Made by a program: the position numbers and the translations under genes. The notes under the pieces are model-generated. The model saw only the letters and a list, made by a program, of their open reading frames with translations. It made no database searches and was not told the DNA's origin. From contig JAFUTY010000035.1 of assembly GCA_017484005.1 (NCBI GenBank), positions 1 to 55,749 on the forward strand: DNA of 55,749 nucleotides. The letters run 5' to 3'. Below, one piece after another: positions 17,277 through 26,530 of the stretch. This DNA is from Selenomonadaceae bacterium (GTDB lineage Bacteria; Bacillota; Negativicutes; Selenomonadales; Selenomonadaceae). Within the stretch, counting starts at the first letter, position 1, and each line of letters begins with the position of its first letter.

Positions 17277-18430
17277 TGAAGCAAATTGCGATTCTCGGCT
17301 CGACGGGATCAATTGGAACTCAGACGCTCGATGTAATTCGCCGCAATTCCAGCGAGTTTCAAGTCACAGTTTTAGCCGCGAATTCAAATGATGAACTTCT
17401 TGAAAAACAAATTCATGAATTCAATCCTCGATTCGCAGTTTTATCTGATGAATCGGCTTATCAGCGATTGAAATCTCGATATTCCGGTGCGACTGAAATT
17501 TTAGGCGGACGTCAAGCATTCATCGATTCAGCGACAGTTGATGAAATCGAAATCGTCGTGACATCGATGACAGGATTTGCAGGGCTCGAGCCGACTGTCA
17601 AAGCGATTAAATCTCATAAAACAATCGCGCTTGCCAATAAAGAAACTCTAGTTGTCGCGGGAGAAATCATCACAAAGCTCGCGCGGGAATATAATGTAAA
17701 AATTTTGCCAGTTGATAGTGAGCATTGCGCATTTTTTCAATGTTTGAACGGCGAGAATCCAAAATCGATCGAGAAACTTTTATTGACTGCATCGGGAGGA
17801 CCATTCCGTGGAAAATCTCGCGAGGATCTGAAACATGCAGCGATCGATCAAGTGTTAGCGCATCCAACTTGGAACATGGGCAAAAAAATCACGGTGGATT
17901 CAGCATCGCTCGTCAACAAAGGTTTGGAAGTCATCGAGGCAAAATGGCTTTACGATGTTGATTATGATCGAATTCAAGTCGTGGTGCATCCTCAAAGCAT
18001 CGTTCATTCAATGATCCAATTTTGCGATGGCTCGATAATCGCTCAGCTCGCGACGACTGATATGCGATTGCCGATTCATTACGCCCTGCATTATCCAAAT
18101 CGAATTGAATCAGATCTTCCGCGGCTCGATTTTTGGCAGATGAAAGATCTCACATTCGAAAAACCAGATCTCGAAACGTTTAGAGGATTGAAATTTGCGT
18201 ATGAAGTTGGTAAAGCTGGAGGAACACTTCCGACAACATTCAACGCAGCAAATGAAATCGCAGTTGCAGAATTTTTGAAAGGACGGATCAAATTTCTGCA
18301 AATTTATGACATAATCGAGGAGACAATTTCTCGACGCACAAACAAAAAAAATCCCGCGCTCGAGGATCTCTACGCGGAAGATCTCGAATCGCGGGAGACT
18401 GCAAAATCGATTCTTGAAAAATTGAAATGA
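17276..18430 (+). CDS. dxr: 1-deoxy-D-xylulose 5-phosphate reductoisomerase
   Basis: Second enzyme of the MEP isoprenoid pathway (IspC), NADPH- and divalent-metal-dependent. 384 residues. GSTGSIG (8-14) binds NADPH; LANKETLV, PVDSEHCAFFQCL (metal and substrate binding) and TASGGPFRG (flexible loop) are all in place. It lies directly upstream of the site-2 protease gene as in many bacteria, and supplies precursors for the UppS product. Confidence 0.97.
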   Translation: MKQIAILGSTGSIGTQTLDVIRRNSSEFQVTVLAANSNDELLEKQIHEFNPRFAVLSDESAYQRLKSRYSGATEILGGRQAFIDSATVDEIEIVVTSMTGFAGLEPTVKAIKSHKTIALANKETLVVAGEIITKLAREYNVKILPVDSEHCAFFQCLNGENPKSIEKLLLTASGGPFRGKSREDLKHAAIDQVLAHPTWNMGKKITVDSASLVNKGLEVIEAKWLYDVDYDRIQVVVHPQSIVHSMIQFCDGSIIAQLATTDMRLPIHYALHYPNRIESDLPRLDFWQMKDLTFEKPDLETFRGLKFAYEVGKAGGTLPTTFNAANEIAVAEFLKGRIKFLQIYDIIEETISRRTNKKNPALEDLYAEDLESRETAKSILEKLK

Positions 18431-18439
18431 GGTTTGAAA

Positions 18440-19477
18440 ATGATTCTAACGATAGTCGCGGCGATTTTCGTTTTTGGATTATTGGTTTTGGTTCATGAAT
18501 TGGGACATTTCGTCACGGCAAAATTTACTGGAATGCGAGTCGATGAATTTGCAATTGGATTTGGTCCAAAGATTTTTTCTCGAAAATCCGGCGAAACTGA
18601 ATATTCGATTCGCGCAGTTCCTCTCGGAGGATTCAACGATATCGCGGGAATGGATCCATCTACAAACACTGCAGGCTCAAGAGGATATTGTGAACGCCCG
18701 ATTAAGTCTCGAATGCTCGTGATTCTTGCGGGATCAGCGATGAATCTTTTACTCCCATTGATTTTATTCTTCGGAATTTTTTTCTTCGATGGAGTAGCAA
18801 TGCCGTCAGATGAACCGATTCTCGGAACAGTTCTCGAGGGCAAAGCGGCAGATCTTGCTGGATTGAAAGATGGAGATCGAATCCTCTCGGTCGATGGGGA
18901 GAAAATCGAATCATGGACGGCATTTGTCGATCGAGTCAAAAATGTTGGTGAAGGGACTCAATTATCAATCGAATTTGAGCGCGATGGACAAATTTCCACA
19001 GCGATAGTCGAGCCGACTTACGATTCACAAGCGAAAAAATCTCTCGTCGGCGTAATGAGTTCAGTGACAACGACGCATCCAGGATTCGTCGAATCTGCTC
19101 AAATGGCAATCGAAAAAGAGGTTGCAGTTTTCAAAATGATGGTGACAGGAATCGCGGATCTATTCAGACGTCATGATTCATCTGAACTCGCTGGACCAAT
19201 TGGAATCGTTCAAATGACTGGGCAATTTGCTCAAGCTGGATTCGTGCCATTGCTGAACTTCGCGGCGTTTTTGAGTATGAATCTCGGAATTCTGAATCTG
19301 TTTCCAATTCCTGCGCTCGATGGCGGTCATTTCGTCGTATTATTAATCGAAGCAGTTCGTGGAAAACCGATGGGCGAGCAGGCATTGATCAATATTCAAA
19401 AAGTTGGAATCGCGCTAATTCTATTATTGATGATCATTGCGACGAAGAATGATATTGTTCGCGTGATTTGGGGGTAA
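18440..19477 (+). CDS. rseP: Site-2 intramembrane zinc metalloprotease RseP/RasP
   Basis: Membrane protease that cleaves anti-sigma factors and signal-peptide remnants within the bilayer. 345 residues. HELGH (19-23) in the first membrane helix is the zinc site; a single PDZ domain follows (about 105-190, with LAGLKDGDRILSVDGEKI); the third ligand motif is NLFPIPALDGGH near the C-terminus. ATG 18440 is preferred to TTG 18434 because GAGG (18429-18432) is better spaced. Last gene of the block, followed immediately by a terminator. Confidence 0.95.
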   Translation: MILTIVAAIFVFGLLVLVHELGHFVTAKFTGMRVDEFAIGFGPKIFSRKSGETEYSIRAVPLGGFNDIAGMDPSTNTAGSRGYCERPIKSRMLVILAGSAMNLLLPLILFFGIFFFDGVAMPSDEPILGTVLEGKAADLAGLKDGDRILSVDGEKIESWTAFVDRVKNVGEGTQLSIEFERDGQISTAIVEPTYDSQAKKSLVGVMSSVTTTHPGFVESAQMAIEKEVAVFKMMVTGIADLFRRHDSSELAGPIGIVQMTGQFAQAGFVPLLNFAAFLSMNLGILNLFPIPALDGGHFVVLLIEAVRGKPMGEQALINIQKVGIALILLLMIIATKNDIVRVIWG

Positions 19478-19514
19478 AAAAGATCGGGGATCAATTGCGA
19501 TCCTCGATCTTTCT
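19476..19514 (+). terminator. Terminator after rseP
   Basis: GATCGgGGATC/GATCCtCGATC inverted repeat (19482-19509) preceded by A6 and followed by TTTCTC. Confidence 0.8.
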
Positions 19515-19534
19515 CATAAAACATGGAGCTTGTT

Positions 19535-20422
19535 ATGAATTCTAGAGAACATTTCAATCTCGGAATGAAATATTATCAACAACAAAATTATGAATTCGCA
19601 ATTGAAGAGTATACTCGCGCAATTTTATTAGATTCAAAATTCGCAGCAGCATATAACAATCGTGGTGTTATATATCAAGATCAATATAACATTGATTTTG
19701 ATTCTGATAAACTAGATCTTGCCGTTGCAGATTTCACTCGAGCAATTGAATGTTCTGCTAATTTTATAAAACCTTATAATAATCGGGGCAGAATATATTA
19801 CATTCAAGAAAAATATGATCTAGCAATCGCGGATTTTAATAGCGCACTCAAAATCAATCCTGATGACGCTTGTGCATATGATAATCTAGGAAATGTATAT
19901 GCTCAGTGCAATGAAATTGAATTGGCAATAGCAGAATATACTCGAGCAATTGAAATCGATGAAGATTATATATATTCATACTACAGTAGAGGTAGAATAT
20001 ATTATGATCAATCTTTGTATGAACTTGCGATAAAGGACTTCACTCGTGTAATCGAATTAGAATCAGACGACAACTGGATGTATCTATCGCGCGGAGATGC
20101 GTACAAAGCCATCAAAAATTTTGACAAAGCTATTGAAGATTATTCCAAGGCAATAGAGGTTGATCCGAATTTTGCTCGCGCATATGACAGATTAGGAGTG
20201 GTGTATGCAGAATTAGGAAATATCAAATTAGCCTTATTATACTTTGATAAATCGATCAAAGTTATGCCAAATTACATTCCGCCGTACAAAAATCGTGGCA
20301 TAATATATTATCGTCAAGGTAATTATGAGTTGGCGATGATTAATTTAAAGCGATTTACACGGTACACTCGAAATGACGGAATTGTAAATGAAATCCTAAA
20401 ACAACTTCAATCAATGAAATAA
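19535..20422 (+). CDS. Tetratricopeptide repeat protein
   Basis: 295-residue protein made almost entirely of about eight 34-residue TPR units (for example YNNRGRIYYIQEKYDLAIADFNSALKINPDD and AYDRLGVVYAELGNIKLALLYFDKSIKV). It should form a superhelical protein-binding scaffold. No signal peptide or other domain. ATG 19535 is preferred to ATG 19523 because GGAG lies 6 nt upstream. Flanked on both sides by strong terminators, so transcribed alone. Codon use (TAT, ATA, TTA) is more AT-rich than in neighbours, which may indicate separate origin. Confidence 0.87.
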   Translation: MNSREHFNLGMKYYQQQNYEFAIEEYTRAILLDSKFAAAYNNRGVIYQDQYNIDFDSDKLDLAVADFTRAIECSANFIKPYNNRGRIYYIQEKYDLAIADFNSALKINPDDACAYDNLGNVYAQCNEIELAIAEYTRAIEIDEDYIYSYYSRGRIYYDQSLYELAIKDFTRVIELESDDNWMYLSRGDAYKAIKNFDKAIEDYSKAIEVDPNFARAYDRLGVVYAELGNIKLALLYFDKSIKVMPNYIPPYKNRGIIYYRQGNYELAMINLKRFTRYTRNDGIVNEILKQLQSMK

Positions 20423-20463
20423 AAAAGATCGGGGATCAAAATCGATCCTCGATCTCTTTTTTT
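20421..20463. terminator. Bidirectional terminator
   Basis: GATCGGGGATC/GATCCTCGATC hairpin with A6 before and T7 after, between the convergent TPR gene and the gene ending at 20472. Confidence 0.85.
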
Positions 20464-20471
20464 GTTCGGAT

Positions 20472-21116
20472 TTAGGAAAACCATGGTATCTCGATTTCAT
20501 TTTTTGCTTGAATGATCGACTTTGAATCGATCAAAATCGGCGCATGCAAAATATCCTCGACAACTCTCGAAATATCAATTGGATTATCTCGAACTTCACA
20601 ATCATATAAACAAATTCCAGACTCTCGCCAAATTGAAATCTTGATTGAATTTCGATCGATTTGCTCCTTTTGAAAATCATGCATAAGCCCTCGATATTTG
20701 AACTCGATTTCATCGTACAGAATCATTGTGCTCTTCAAAGTATTCATCACAAAATTTTTCACATGAAGAAATTCAGACAAATTCGGTTCAACATCTTCCG
20801 TTCGAATCTTGATCTCGTAATATTCATACGGTGCTCGATCCCAAATTTTGAAAATCATTGCTTCATCATCGAAAAGATCGACTTGCATGATTTCGCCGGA
20901 ACTGAGATCTCGATTTGGATTTCCAATCTCGAATTCCTTCAATCCAAAAAATTGCAATTCGAGCAAATCATTTTCTGGAAAAATATCCGAGCGATACCAA
21001 TTCTGCATCCAAAAACAGAAATCGATGATGAAAAACATTCTGCGATTGTAGAAATCAATTTTAATTGGCGAGCTGTCATGAAAATAAAATTCTTCGAGAA
21101 ATTTTCGCGGCGTCAT
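20472..21116 (-). CDS. Hypothetical protein with two similar HDS-type halves
   Basis: 214-residue cytosolic protein, unrecognised. It begins with LEEFYFHDSSPIKIDFYNRRMFFIIDFCFW, a beta-rich pattern with an HDS motif seen in several immunity-like families, and has a second beta-rich part around IKISIWRESGICLYDCEVRDNPID. It is acidic and lacks signal or membrane segments. Transcribed alone on the minus strand. An immunity-protein-like fold is a guess from the HDS motif. Confidence 0.55.
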   Translation of the reverse strand: MTPRKFLEEFYFHDSSPIKIDFYNRRMFFIIDFCFWMQNWYRSDIFPENDLLELQFFGLKEFEIGNPNRDLSSGEIMQVDLFDDEAMIFKIWDRAPYEYYEIKIRTEDVEPNLSEFLHVKNFVMNTLKSTMILYDEIEFKYRGLMHDFQKEQIDRNSIKISIWRESGICLYDCEVRDNPIDISRVVEDILHAPILIDSKSIIQAKNEIEIPWFS

Positions 21117-21220
21117 TCAATTCAACTCCAAAAATTTTTTCAACTAGTTTAACAAAACAACCATTGCTTGAATTTAACTCGAAATGATAGACTCGAAAAA
21201 ACTTTTAAGGAGGGATTTTA

Positions 21221-22282
21221 ATGGATGTTTCACGAAGAGATTTTGTCAAGCTCGCTGGAATTGCGGCTGTTGGAGCTGCAGTCGGAGGAATTTCAAAGAC
21301 TGAAGCTGCCCGCAAATCGGAATTGATTTCTCGACAAGCACCAGTTGTCGGCTCGAAGAATGTTGCAGGAAATCGAATCAACGGCTCAACTGCAAAAGTC
21401 TATTTCACTCAAAAAATCGATTCAAAAAGCTTGATCGATCTTTATCAGCGAGTCAACGATGCGATTATTTATGGTAAAGTCGCAATCAAACTTCACACTG
21501 GCGAGAAAAATGGTCCGAATATTCTTCCGCGCAATATGGTTCGAGCATTTCAAGCTCAAGTTCCAAATTCCGCGATTGTCGAATGCAACACTCTTTATAC
21601 CGGCAGTCGATACACCACGGAAGATCATCGCGAGACTTTGAAAATCAACGGCTGGGATTTTTGCGACGTCGATATCATGGATGAATTTGGCGGAGTCGAT
21701 CTTCCAGTTCGCGGCGGAAAACATCTTCAATATGTCAACATGGGCGAGCACATCAAGAATTATGATTCGATGATTGTATTGACTCACTTCAAAGGGCATG
21801 CGATGGGTGGATTTGGCGGCGCGTTGAAAAATATTGCGATCGGCTGTGCGAGCGGTCATGTTGGAAAGTGTCAAGTACATGGATATGATCCTTCGCTCGG
21901 AATGCCTCCAGCTGGACCAGCTTGGTTTGATGGAACTTTCCCTCTCGAAGATAAATTCATGGAGTTGATGGCTGATTCTGGAAAGGCGACTTGCGATTTC
22001 TTTGGAAAACACATCGTCTTTTTGAATGTACTTCGTCGAATGAGTGTCGATTGCGACTGCGCAGGAACTCAAGCTGCTGAACCGACGATGAAAGATATCG
22101 GAATTCTTGCATCGAACGATATTCTTGCGATTGATCAAGCGAGCTGCGATTTAGTCTACAGCGCACCAGACAGCAAAGATCTTCGTGAGAGAATCGAGTC
22201 GCGTCATGGAATGCATCAGCTTCAAGCGATGAAAGATTTGAAAATGGGAAATGATCAATACGAATTGATTTCTGTGGATTAA
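21221..22282 (+). CDS. DUF362 domain protein with Tat signal
   Basis: 353-residue protein with a twin-arginine signal at the N-terminus (SRRDFVKLAGIAAVGAAVGG), so predicted to be exported folded. The body matches DUF362 (GEKNGPNILPRNMVRAFQ, LTHFKGHAMGGFGGALKNIAIGCASGHVGK, and a C-terminal DILAIDQASCDLVYSAPDSKDLRERIESRHG). Conserved cysteines, including CDCAG, suggest cofactor or metal binding; there is no extra 4Fe-4S ferredoxin domain. AAGGAGGG precedes the ATG. Monocistronic, followed by a terminator. The reaction is unknown. Confidence 0.88.
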   Translation: MDVSRRDFVKLAGIAAVGAAVGGISKTEAARKSELISRQAPVVGSKNVAGNRINGSTAKVYFTQKIDSKSLIDLYQRVNDAIIYGKVAIKLHTGEKNGPNILPRNMVRAFQAQVPNSAIVECNTLYTGSRYTTEDHRETLKINGWDFCDVDIMDEFGGVDLPVRGGKHLQYVNMGEHIKNYDSMIVLTHFKGHAMGGFGGALKNIAIGCASGHVGKCQVHGYDPSLGMPPAGPAWFDGTFPLEDKFMELMADSGKATCDFFGKHIVFLNVLRRMSVDCDCAGTQAAEPTMKDIGILASNDILAIDQASCDLVYSAPDSKDLRERIESRHGMHQLQAMKDLKMGNDQYELISVD

Positions 22283-22296
22283 AAATTTTTCCGAAC

Positions 22297-22343
22297 AAAA
22301 AAGAGATCCATCGATCGAAAAATGATCGGTGGATCTTTTTTTA
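22297..22343 (+). terminator. Terminator after DUF362 gene
   Basis: GATCCATCGATC/GATCGGTGGATC hairpin (22305-22335) with T7. Nearly identical to terminators at 27944 and 36896. Confidence 0.85.
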
Positions 22344-22374
22344 TTTGTGATATCCTTTGAAGAAATTTTTCGAT
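22297..22374 (+). repeat. Dispersed intergenic terminator-leader module, copy 1
   Basis: About 78 bp (hairpin, T run, then TTTGTGATATCCTTTGAA and an A/T-rich tail) recurs at 27944-28020 with a few mismatches. In both places it lies just upstream of a gene (GntR regulator; DNA methyltransferase). The part after the hairpin may carry a shared promoter. Confidence 0.65.
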
Positions 22375-22389
22375 TAGGGGGAATTGCAG

Positions 22390-23106
22390 ATGCTGAAATA
22401 TCAACAAATTGCGGAGGATTTGCGTCAATCGATTCGCGATGGAGAATTTTTACCAGGTGCACAGCTGCCTCTCGAAAAAGAATTGTGTACACGATTCGAT
22501 GCAAGTCGAATGACAATCAAACGCGCAGTCGATGAACTCGTCAATCAAGGATTAGTCGTCAAACGCCGCGGCTGGGGAACATTCGTCAAAACATTGAACA
22601 ATAAATATGCGCAGGAATTGAGTTTGAGCATGGAAAATCAATTCGCCGGATTTTCTGAAACTTACAAGGGGCGCGAGATTCACACGAAAGTTTTGAAATT
22701 TGAAATCATTCATCCCTCGGAAGAAATTGCGATGAAACTCACGATGTCAACCGATGATTTCGTTTATGATATTACACGCGTCAGAATTCTCGAAGACGCT
22801 CCAATCGTCGTTGAATATATGAAAATGCCGATCAATTTGATTCATGGAATTACAAAAAATATTCTCGAAAATTCGATTTACAGTTATATCGAAGAAAAAT
22901 TGAAACTCAAAATTCAATCAGCACATCGCTCGATTCGCGCCGTGAGATCTACTGAATTGGAGCGAGAGGAATTGAAAATCAATGAAGATCTCCCGATTCT
23001 CGAAGTGTCTCAAGTTGCATTTTTGAGCGATGGACAACCATTCGAATATTCAATCTCACATCATCGATCCGATAAAAGCACATTTACCGCGATTAGTATA
23101 AGATGA
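22390..23106 (+). CDS. GntR-family transcriptional regulator, HutC/UTRA type
   Basis: 238-residue repressor. N-terminal winged helix: YQQIAEDLRQSIRDGEFLPGAQLPLEKELCTRFDASRMTIKRAVDEL, then GLVVKRRGWGTFV. C-terminal UTRA sugar-phosphate-sensing domain with VYDITRVRILEDAPIVVEYMKMP and PILEVSQVAFLSDGQPFEYSISHHRSDK. ATG 22390 is preferred (AGGGGGA about 9 nt upstream). Regulators of this type often control beta-glucoside PTS genes; the likely target is the broken PTS operon at 24861-27929, where a GACTA-N4-TAGTC dyad lies upstream. Confidence 0.88.
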   Translation: MLKYQQIAEDLRQSIRDGEFLPGAQLPLEKELCTRFDASRMTIKRAVDELVNQGLVVKRRGWGTFVKTLNNKYAQELSLSMENQFAGFSETYKGREIHTKVLKFEIIHPSEEIAMKLTMSTDDFVYDITRVRILEDAPIVVEYMKMPINLIHGITKNILENSIYSYIEEKLKLKIQSAHRSIRAVRSTELEREELKINEDLPILEVSQVAFLSDGQPFEYSISHHRSDKSTFTAISIR

Positions 23107-23143
23107 ATTCAGTATGGAAATCGATTTTCTATATGGAATCGGA

Positions 23144-24644
23144 TCAAAAATCCCAAATACTGCTCTTTTTCATCAATTCATAATACATCTGTCCAAATAA
23201 AAATCTATGCAAAATATCGGCAAAAGCATTCAAAACTTCGAATTCAGATTTAGACCATTCACGAGCATTTTTACAGTCATCAAATCCAACACAGCCGAGA
23301 AATAAATCTCCATCCATTATCGCGCACTCTAAATATGCTTTGATTTCTGCGCGTTCGAAAACTTTACGAGATCGATCCTTGAGTTTGCTTGTATCCTCGC
23401 AAATTGTGAATCTTCCATACTTTGTATTCGAATATTTTTTCCACATTCGACGACGGACTTCCGGATTATGTGAAAGTTCTGCACTCGAATAATTGCCAAC
23501 TGTACAATCAAATAGAATCCGCGGAAAATATAAACCATCAGCATTCCAAAAAACATACGCTCGCTGAAGATTGAAATATTTGGCGAAAATCTCCAATAAA
23601 ATCTGAACTGTGAGCGATGTATCTTTCGATTTGAAAACCATGTGAAAGATATACTCGAGCGGATTTGTGATCAATTGCTGATAATCTGCCGAATGCTGCT
23701 GACTTGGATTTTTCAACGGCTCGCGATTCTTATCAAAATTCGTCGAATAAATCAAATGCGAATCTTTGCTGGCTCGTTTGACTTGATACAGCGCGGCATC
23801 TGCGTGAGTGAACAGCGTCTTGAAATCTGTACCATGCTGCGGCGAAATCGCAATTCCAATGCTCGCTGAAACTGAAACACTTTCATCGTTTTGAGTGTAA
23901 CTTCGTCGCAATAAATTTCGAAGTGAATTGCATTTTGAATCGATAATGTCAACATTCATCTTTCATCAAAACCATGAATTCATCGCCGCCGATGTGCCCG
24001 AGAATATCAGTGTTTCGAAAAATTCGCTTGAGAGTTAGCGCAACGTCTAAAATCACAGCGTCACCGATCAAATGTCCAAGCTTATCATTGACTTGTTTAA
24101 AATTATCCATGTCTAAAACGAGCAATGCATGAGATATTCCTTGAATTTTTTCAGATACGATCTGATTCACGAGATAATTTGCATATATCTTACTAAAAAG
24201 TCCAGTCATTAGATCTCTTTCAACCATTACTTGCATTCGTGCATGTTCCTGTCGATTTTCATCGATGTTTTGAATGAATCCAGTTACAAATTTGGCGCGG
24301 TTTTCTTCGATTTGAACTCGATACGCAAGATGAATCCAGATGTAACATCTTCCAATCGTATAAAGTTTAAAATCTAATTGGAAATCTTGAAATTCAGCTT
24401 CACGTTGGAATTTCGAATTGATCAATCGATCGATGTGAGTTTGAAATTCTGCACGATTTTTCGGGTGGATCAATCGAGCAATTTCCAATTGATCGTTGAT
24501 CTTCGTCTTTGGAAGCTGCCGCTGCATGATGTGTGGAAGCATTTCATCATATTCGAGAGTCTCATTTTCAATATCCCATTCAAAGACTGCCATGTTATTC
24601 AGCGCGTTTGAATTTTTATATGAAGTCAAATTCAAATTAGACAT
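23144..24644 (-). pseudogene. Diguanylate cyclase (PAS-GGDEF plus C-terminal sensory region), frameshifted
   Basis: Two overlapping frames. The first (24644-23949) has a PAS-like region and the start of a GGDEF domain: DLMTGLFSKIYANYLV, DNFKQVNDKLGHLIGD, and GGDEFMVLMKDEC, then a stop. The second (23959-23144) resumes the same domain: SVSASIGIAISPQHGTDFKTLFTHADAALYQVKR, followed by a roughly 170-residue GAF-like region. The break falls inside the cyclase domain about 10 residues after GGDEF, so the enzyme should be dead. The frames differ by +1, so this is a one-base insertion or two-base deletion. ATG 24644 has GGAGGAGG upstream, directly abutting a hairpin. Confidence 0.78.
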
Positions 24645-24657
24645 GAATACCTCCTCC

Positions 24658-24690
24658 GAGTCTTGCGAGTGATCGCGAGACTCTTTTTTT
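24658..24690. promoter_or_regulatory. Hairpin abutting the SD of the GGDEF gene
   Basis: GAGTCT-t-GCGA-gtga-TCGC-g-AGACTC (24658-24683) followed by T7 on the plus strand. On the minus strand its 3' arm ends at the first base of GGAGGAGG for the GGDEF gene. It could be a plus-strand terminator with nothing obvious to terminate, or a leader structure affecting translation. Confidence 0.45.
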
Positions 24691-24726
24691 CTCGAAATTT
24701 TTAAAATTAATTTATACTTTCTTATT

Positions 24727-24740
24727 GACTAAGTCTAGTC
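24727..24740. promoter_or_regulatory. Candidate operator for the GntR/UTRA regulator
   Basis: Perfect dyad GACTA-AGTC-TAGTC, between a weak TTTCTT (24718-24723) and TATTAT (24741-24746) with 17-nt spacing, upstream of the PTS operon. Position and symmetry fit a repressor site; assignment to the regulator at 22390 is inference. Confidence 0.35.
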
Positions 24741-24860
24741 TATTATCAGAGGGATTTTCATAAACATTTATTTGGTTTGTGATGCAGGCAGGTCAATATC
24801 GATTTGGAGTGGATTTTTTCGATTTCTGCTCTGCTCTATTTTTTTTGAGAAGGTGAATCA

Positions 24861-26176
24861 ATGGACTCGATCGTTTCAAAATTTGAGCAAGTCATGATGC
24901 CGCTCGCTGGAAAAATCTCGGGCAATAAATATCTGCTTGCGATGCGCGATTCGTTTTCCATGTTGCTGCCATTTATCATTGTCGGCTCGTTTTTTGGGAT
25001 TATTGAATGGGTTGTGCTCGATCCATGGGGCACGATTATGGGCGAAAATGGTATGGATCTCGGTTATTCGATAACTGGTCTGCGCGGCGATGCATATGAA
25101 ACGTCTGGATTTGTCGCGGCGATGAAAATTCTTCAAAGTCTATGCAACAATATTGTCACTGTCGGCTTTGGAATTTTTTCATTCTTACTCGTTGCGGCAT
25201 TTTCATATCGACTCGGGAGTATTTGGGGCGGAGATAAATTTGCGACAGCTCTAACATCGATGGGAGCTTTTATCATTATGACTCCTCAAACTGTCAGCGA
25301 TGTTGGCGGATTTAGTCTCGAATATTTCGGTAATAAAGGCGTTCTGACTTCAATGATTGTCGCAACTTTATCGTCATGGATTTTTATAAAGCTTTCGAAA
25401 AATGAAAAAATCAGAATCAAGATGCCAGATACAGTTCCGCCCGCAGTATCAAAATCGTTTGCAGTTTTGATCCCAATTTTCATCACTCTATCGGTATTTA
25501 CGATCCTTGCGACAATCATTGTACAGGCTCAATTTTTTGGAAAGACTGCACTTAATGATTTAATTTATGCAGTCTTTCAAGCTCCATTGATGGGATTTTC
25601 GCAGGGAATAGGTTTCTCGTTGCTGTATCAATTTATAATTTGGTTTTTCTGGTGGTTCGGAATTCATGGGCTGTTACTGCCGCGATTCAAAACATGGTTT
25701 ATATGCCGGCGCAGCTTGCAAATCAATCCGGCGATGCAAATTACATTTTTTCAAATGGATTTTTTGAAGCTGGATTAATGCAGGTTCTCGGATTGGTTTT
25801 AGCGATTCTGATTTTCTCGAAGAAAGACAGCTGGCGAGCCGTTGCAAAACTTGGACTTCCGGCGATGTTTTTCAATATTCAAGAACCAATTGCATTTGGA
25901 CTTCCGATTGTCTTGAATCCAATTCTATTAGTTCCGTATATCCTTGCGCCGCTTGCAAATACAGTAATCGGCTGGCTCGCGATAACTGCAGGGATCGTTC
26001 CAGTTTTCAAATACGTCGTGCCATGGACGATGCCGATCTTTTTCGAAGCGATGATTGGAACTGGATCTGTGATGGGCGGCTTGCTGCAAATTGTGTGGCT
26101 GATTGTCGATATCGCGATTTATGCTCCATTTGTCATTGCGGCTAATAAAGTTGCCGATGATGAAGATGAAGATTGA
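24861..26176 (+). pseudogene. PTS cellobiose/beta-glucoside transporter IIC component, frameshifted
   Basis: Polytopic sugar permease of the lactose/cellobiose PTS family. The first frame runs from MDSIVSKFEQVMMPLAGKISGNKYL to FWWFGIHG, then leaves frame and stops at 25778. The second frame continues the same protein with AVTAAIQNMVYMPAQLANQ and ends VADDEDED at 26176. GGG at 25669-25671 with one extra G would read GIHGAVTAAIQNM, exactly as expected, so a single G is missing. The intact product would be about 438 residues. First gene of a three-gene operon in which all three are broken; no IIB gene is present. Confidence 0.82.
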
Positions 26177-26197
26177 ATTTTTGAGGAGGTAGTTTAA

Positions 26198-26530
26198 ATG
26201 GATGAAAAAATTGTTGAGGAGTCGATGCAATTGATTTTGCATTCTGAAACTGGGCGTTCAATGGCGATTGAAGCAGTTCGCGAAATGCTTGAGACTGGCG
26301 ACGTTGATGCAGCTAAGAAAAAAATTTCTGATGCGGGCAGGGAAATCGGTTAGGCACACAACATTTAAACATCGCTGATTTCTGCGGAATGTGATGGAGA
26401 GCAAATTGAAAAATCGATTCTGCTGATTCACGCGCAGGATCATTTTATGACTGCACTCGCGATTCGAGATATGGCGCAGCTCTTGACGGAGATGTATGAT
26501 TCACTTCAAAAAACGAAGGTGAAATCATGA
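26198..26530 (+). pseudogene. PTS lactose/cellobiose-type IIA component with two in-frame stops
   Basis: The 110-codon frame reads MDEKIVEESMQLILHSETGRSMAIEAV, then AAKKKISDAGREIG, TAG (26351-26353), AHNI, TAA (26366-26368), TSLISAECDGEQIEKSILLIHAQDHFMTALAIRDMAQLL. The histidine of HAQDH is retained. In the family the TAA site is the Gln of the IQT segment, and the TAG site is compatible with Gln, so both stops look like C-to-T changes in CAG/CAA. The frame is otherwise unbroken and its stop overlaps the next start (ATGA). Recent nonsense decay is the simplest reading; TAA and TAG end intact genes elsewhere here. Confidence 0.85.

Noticed and set aside
26198..26530. Stop-codon reassignment (TAG/TAA as Gln)
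   Set aside because: Intact genes in the window end at TAA and TAG, and the adjacent genes of the same operon carry frameshifts, so pseudogenisation explains it better.
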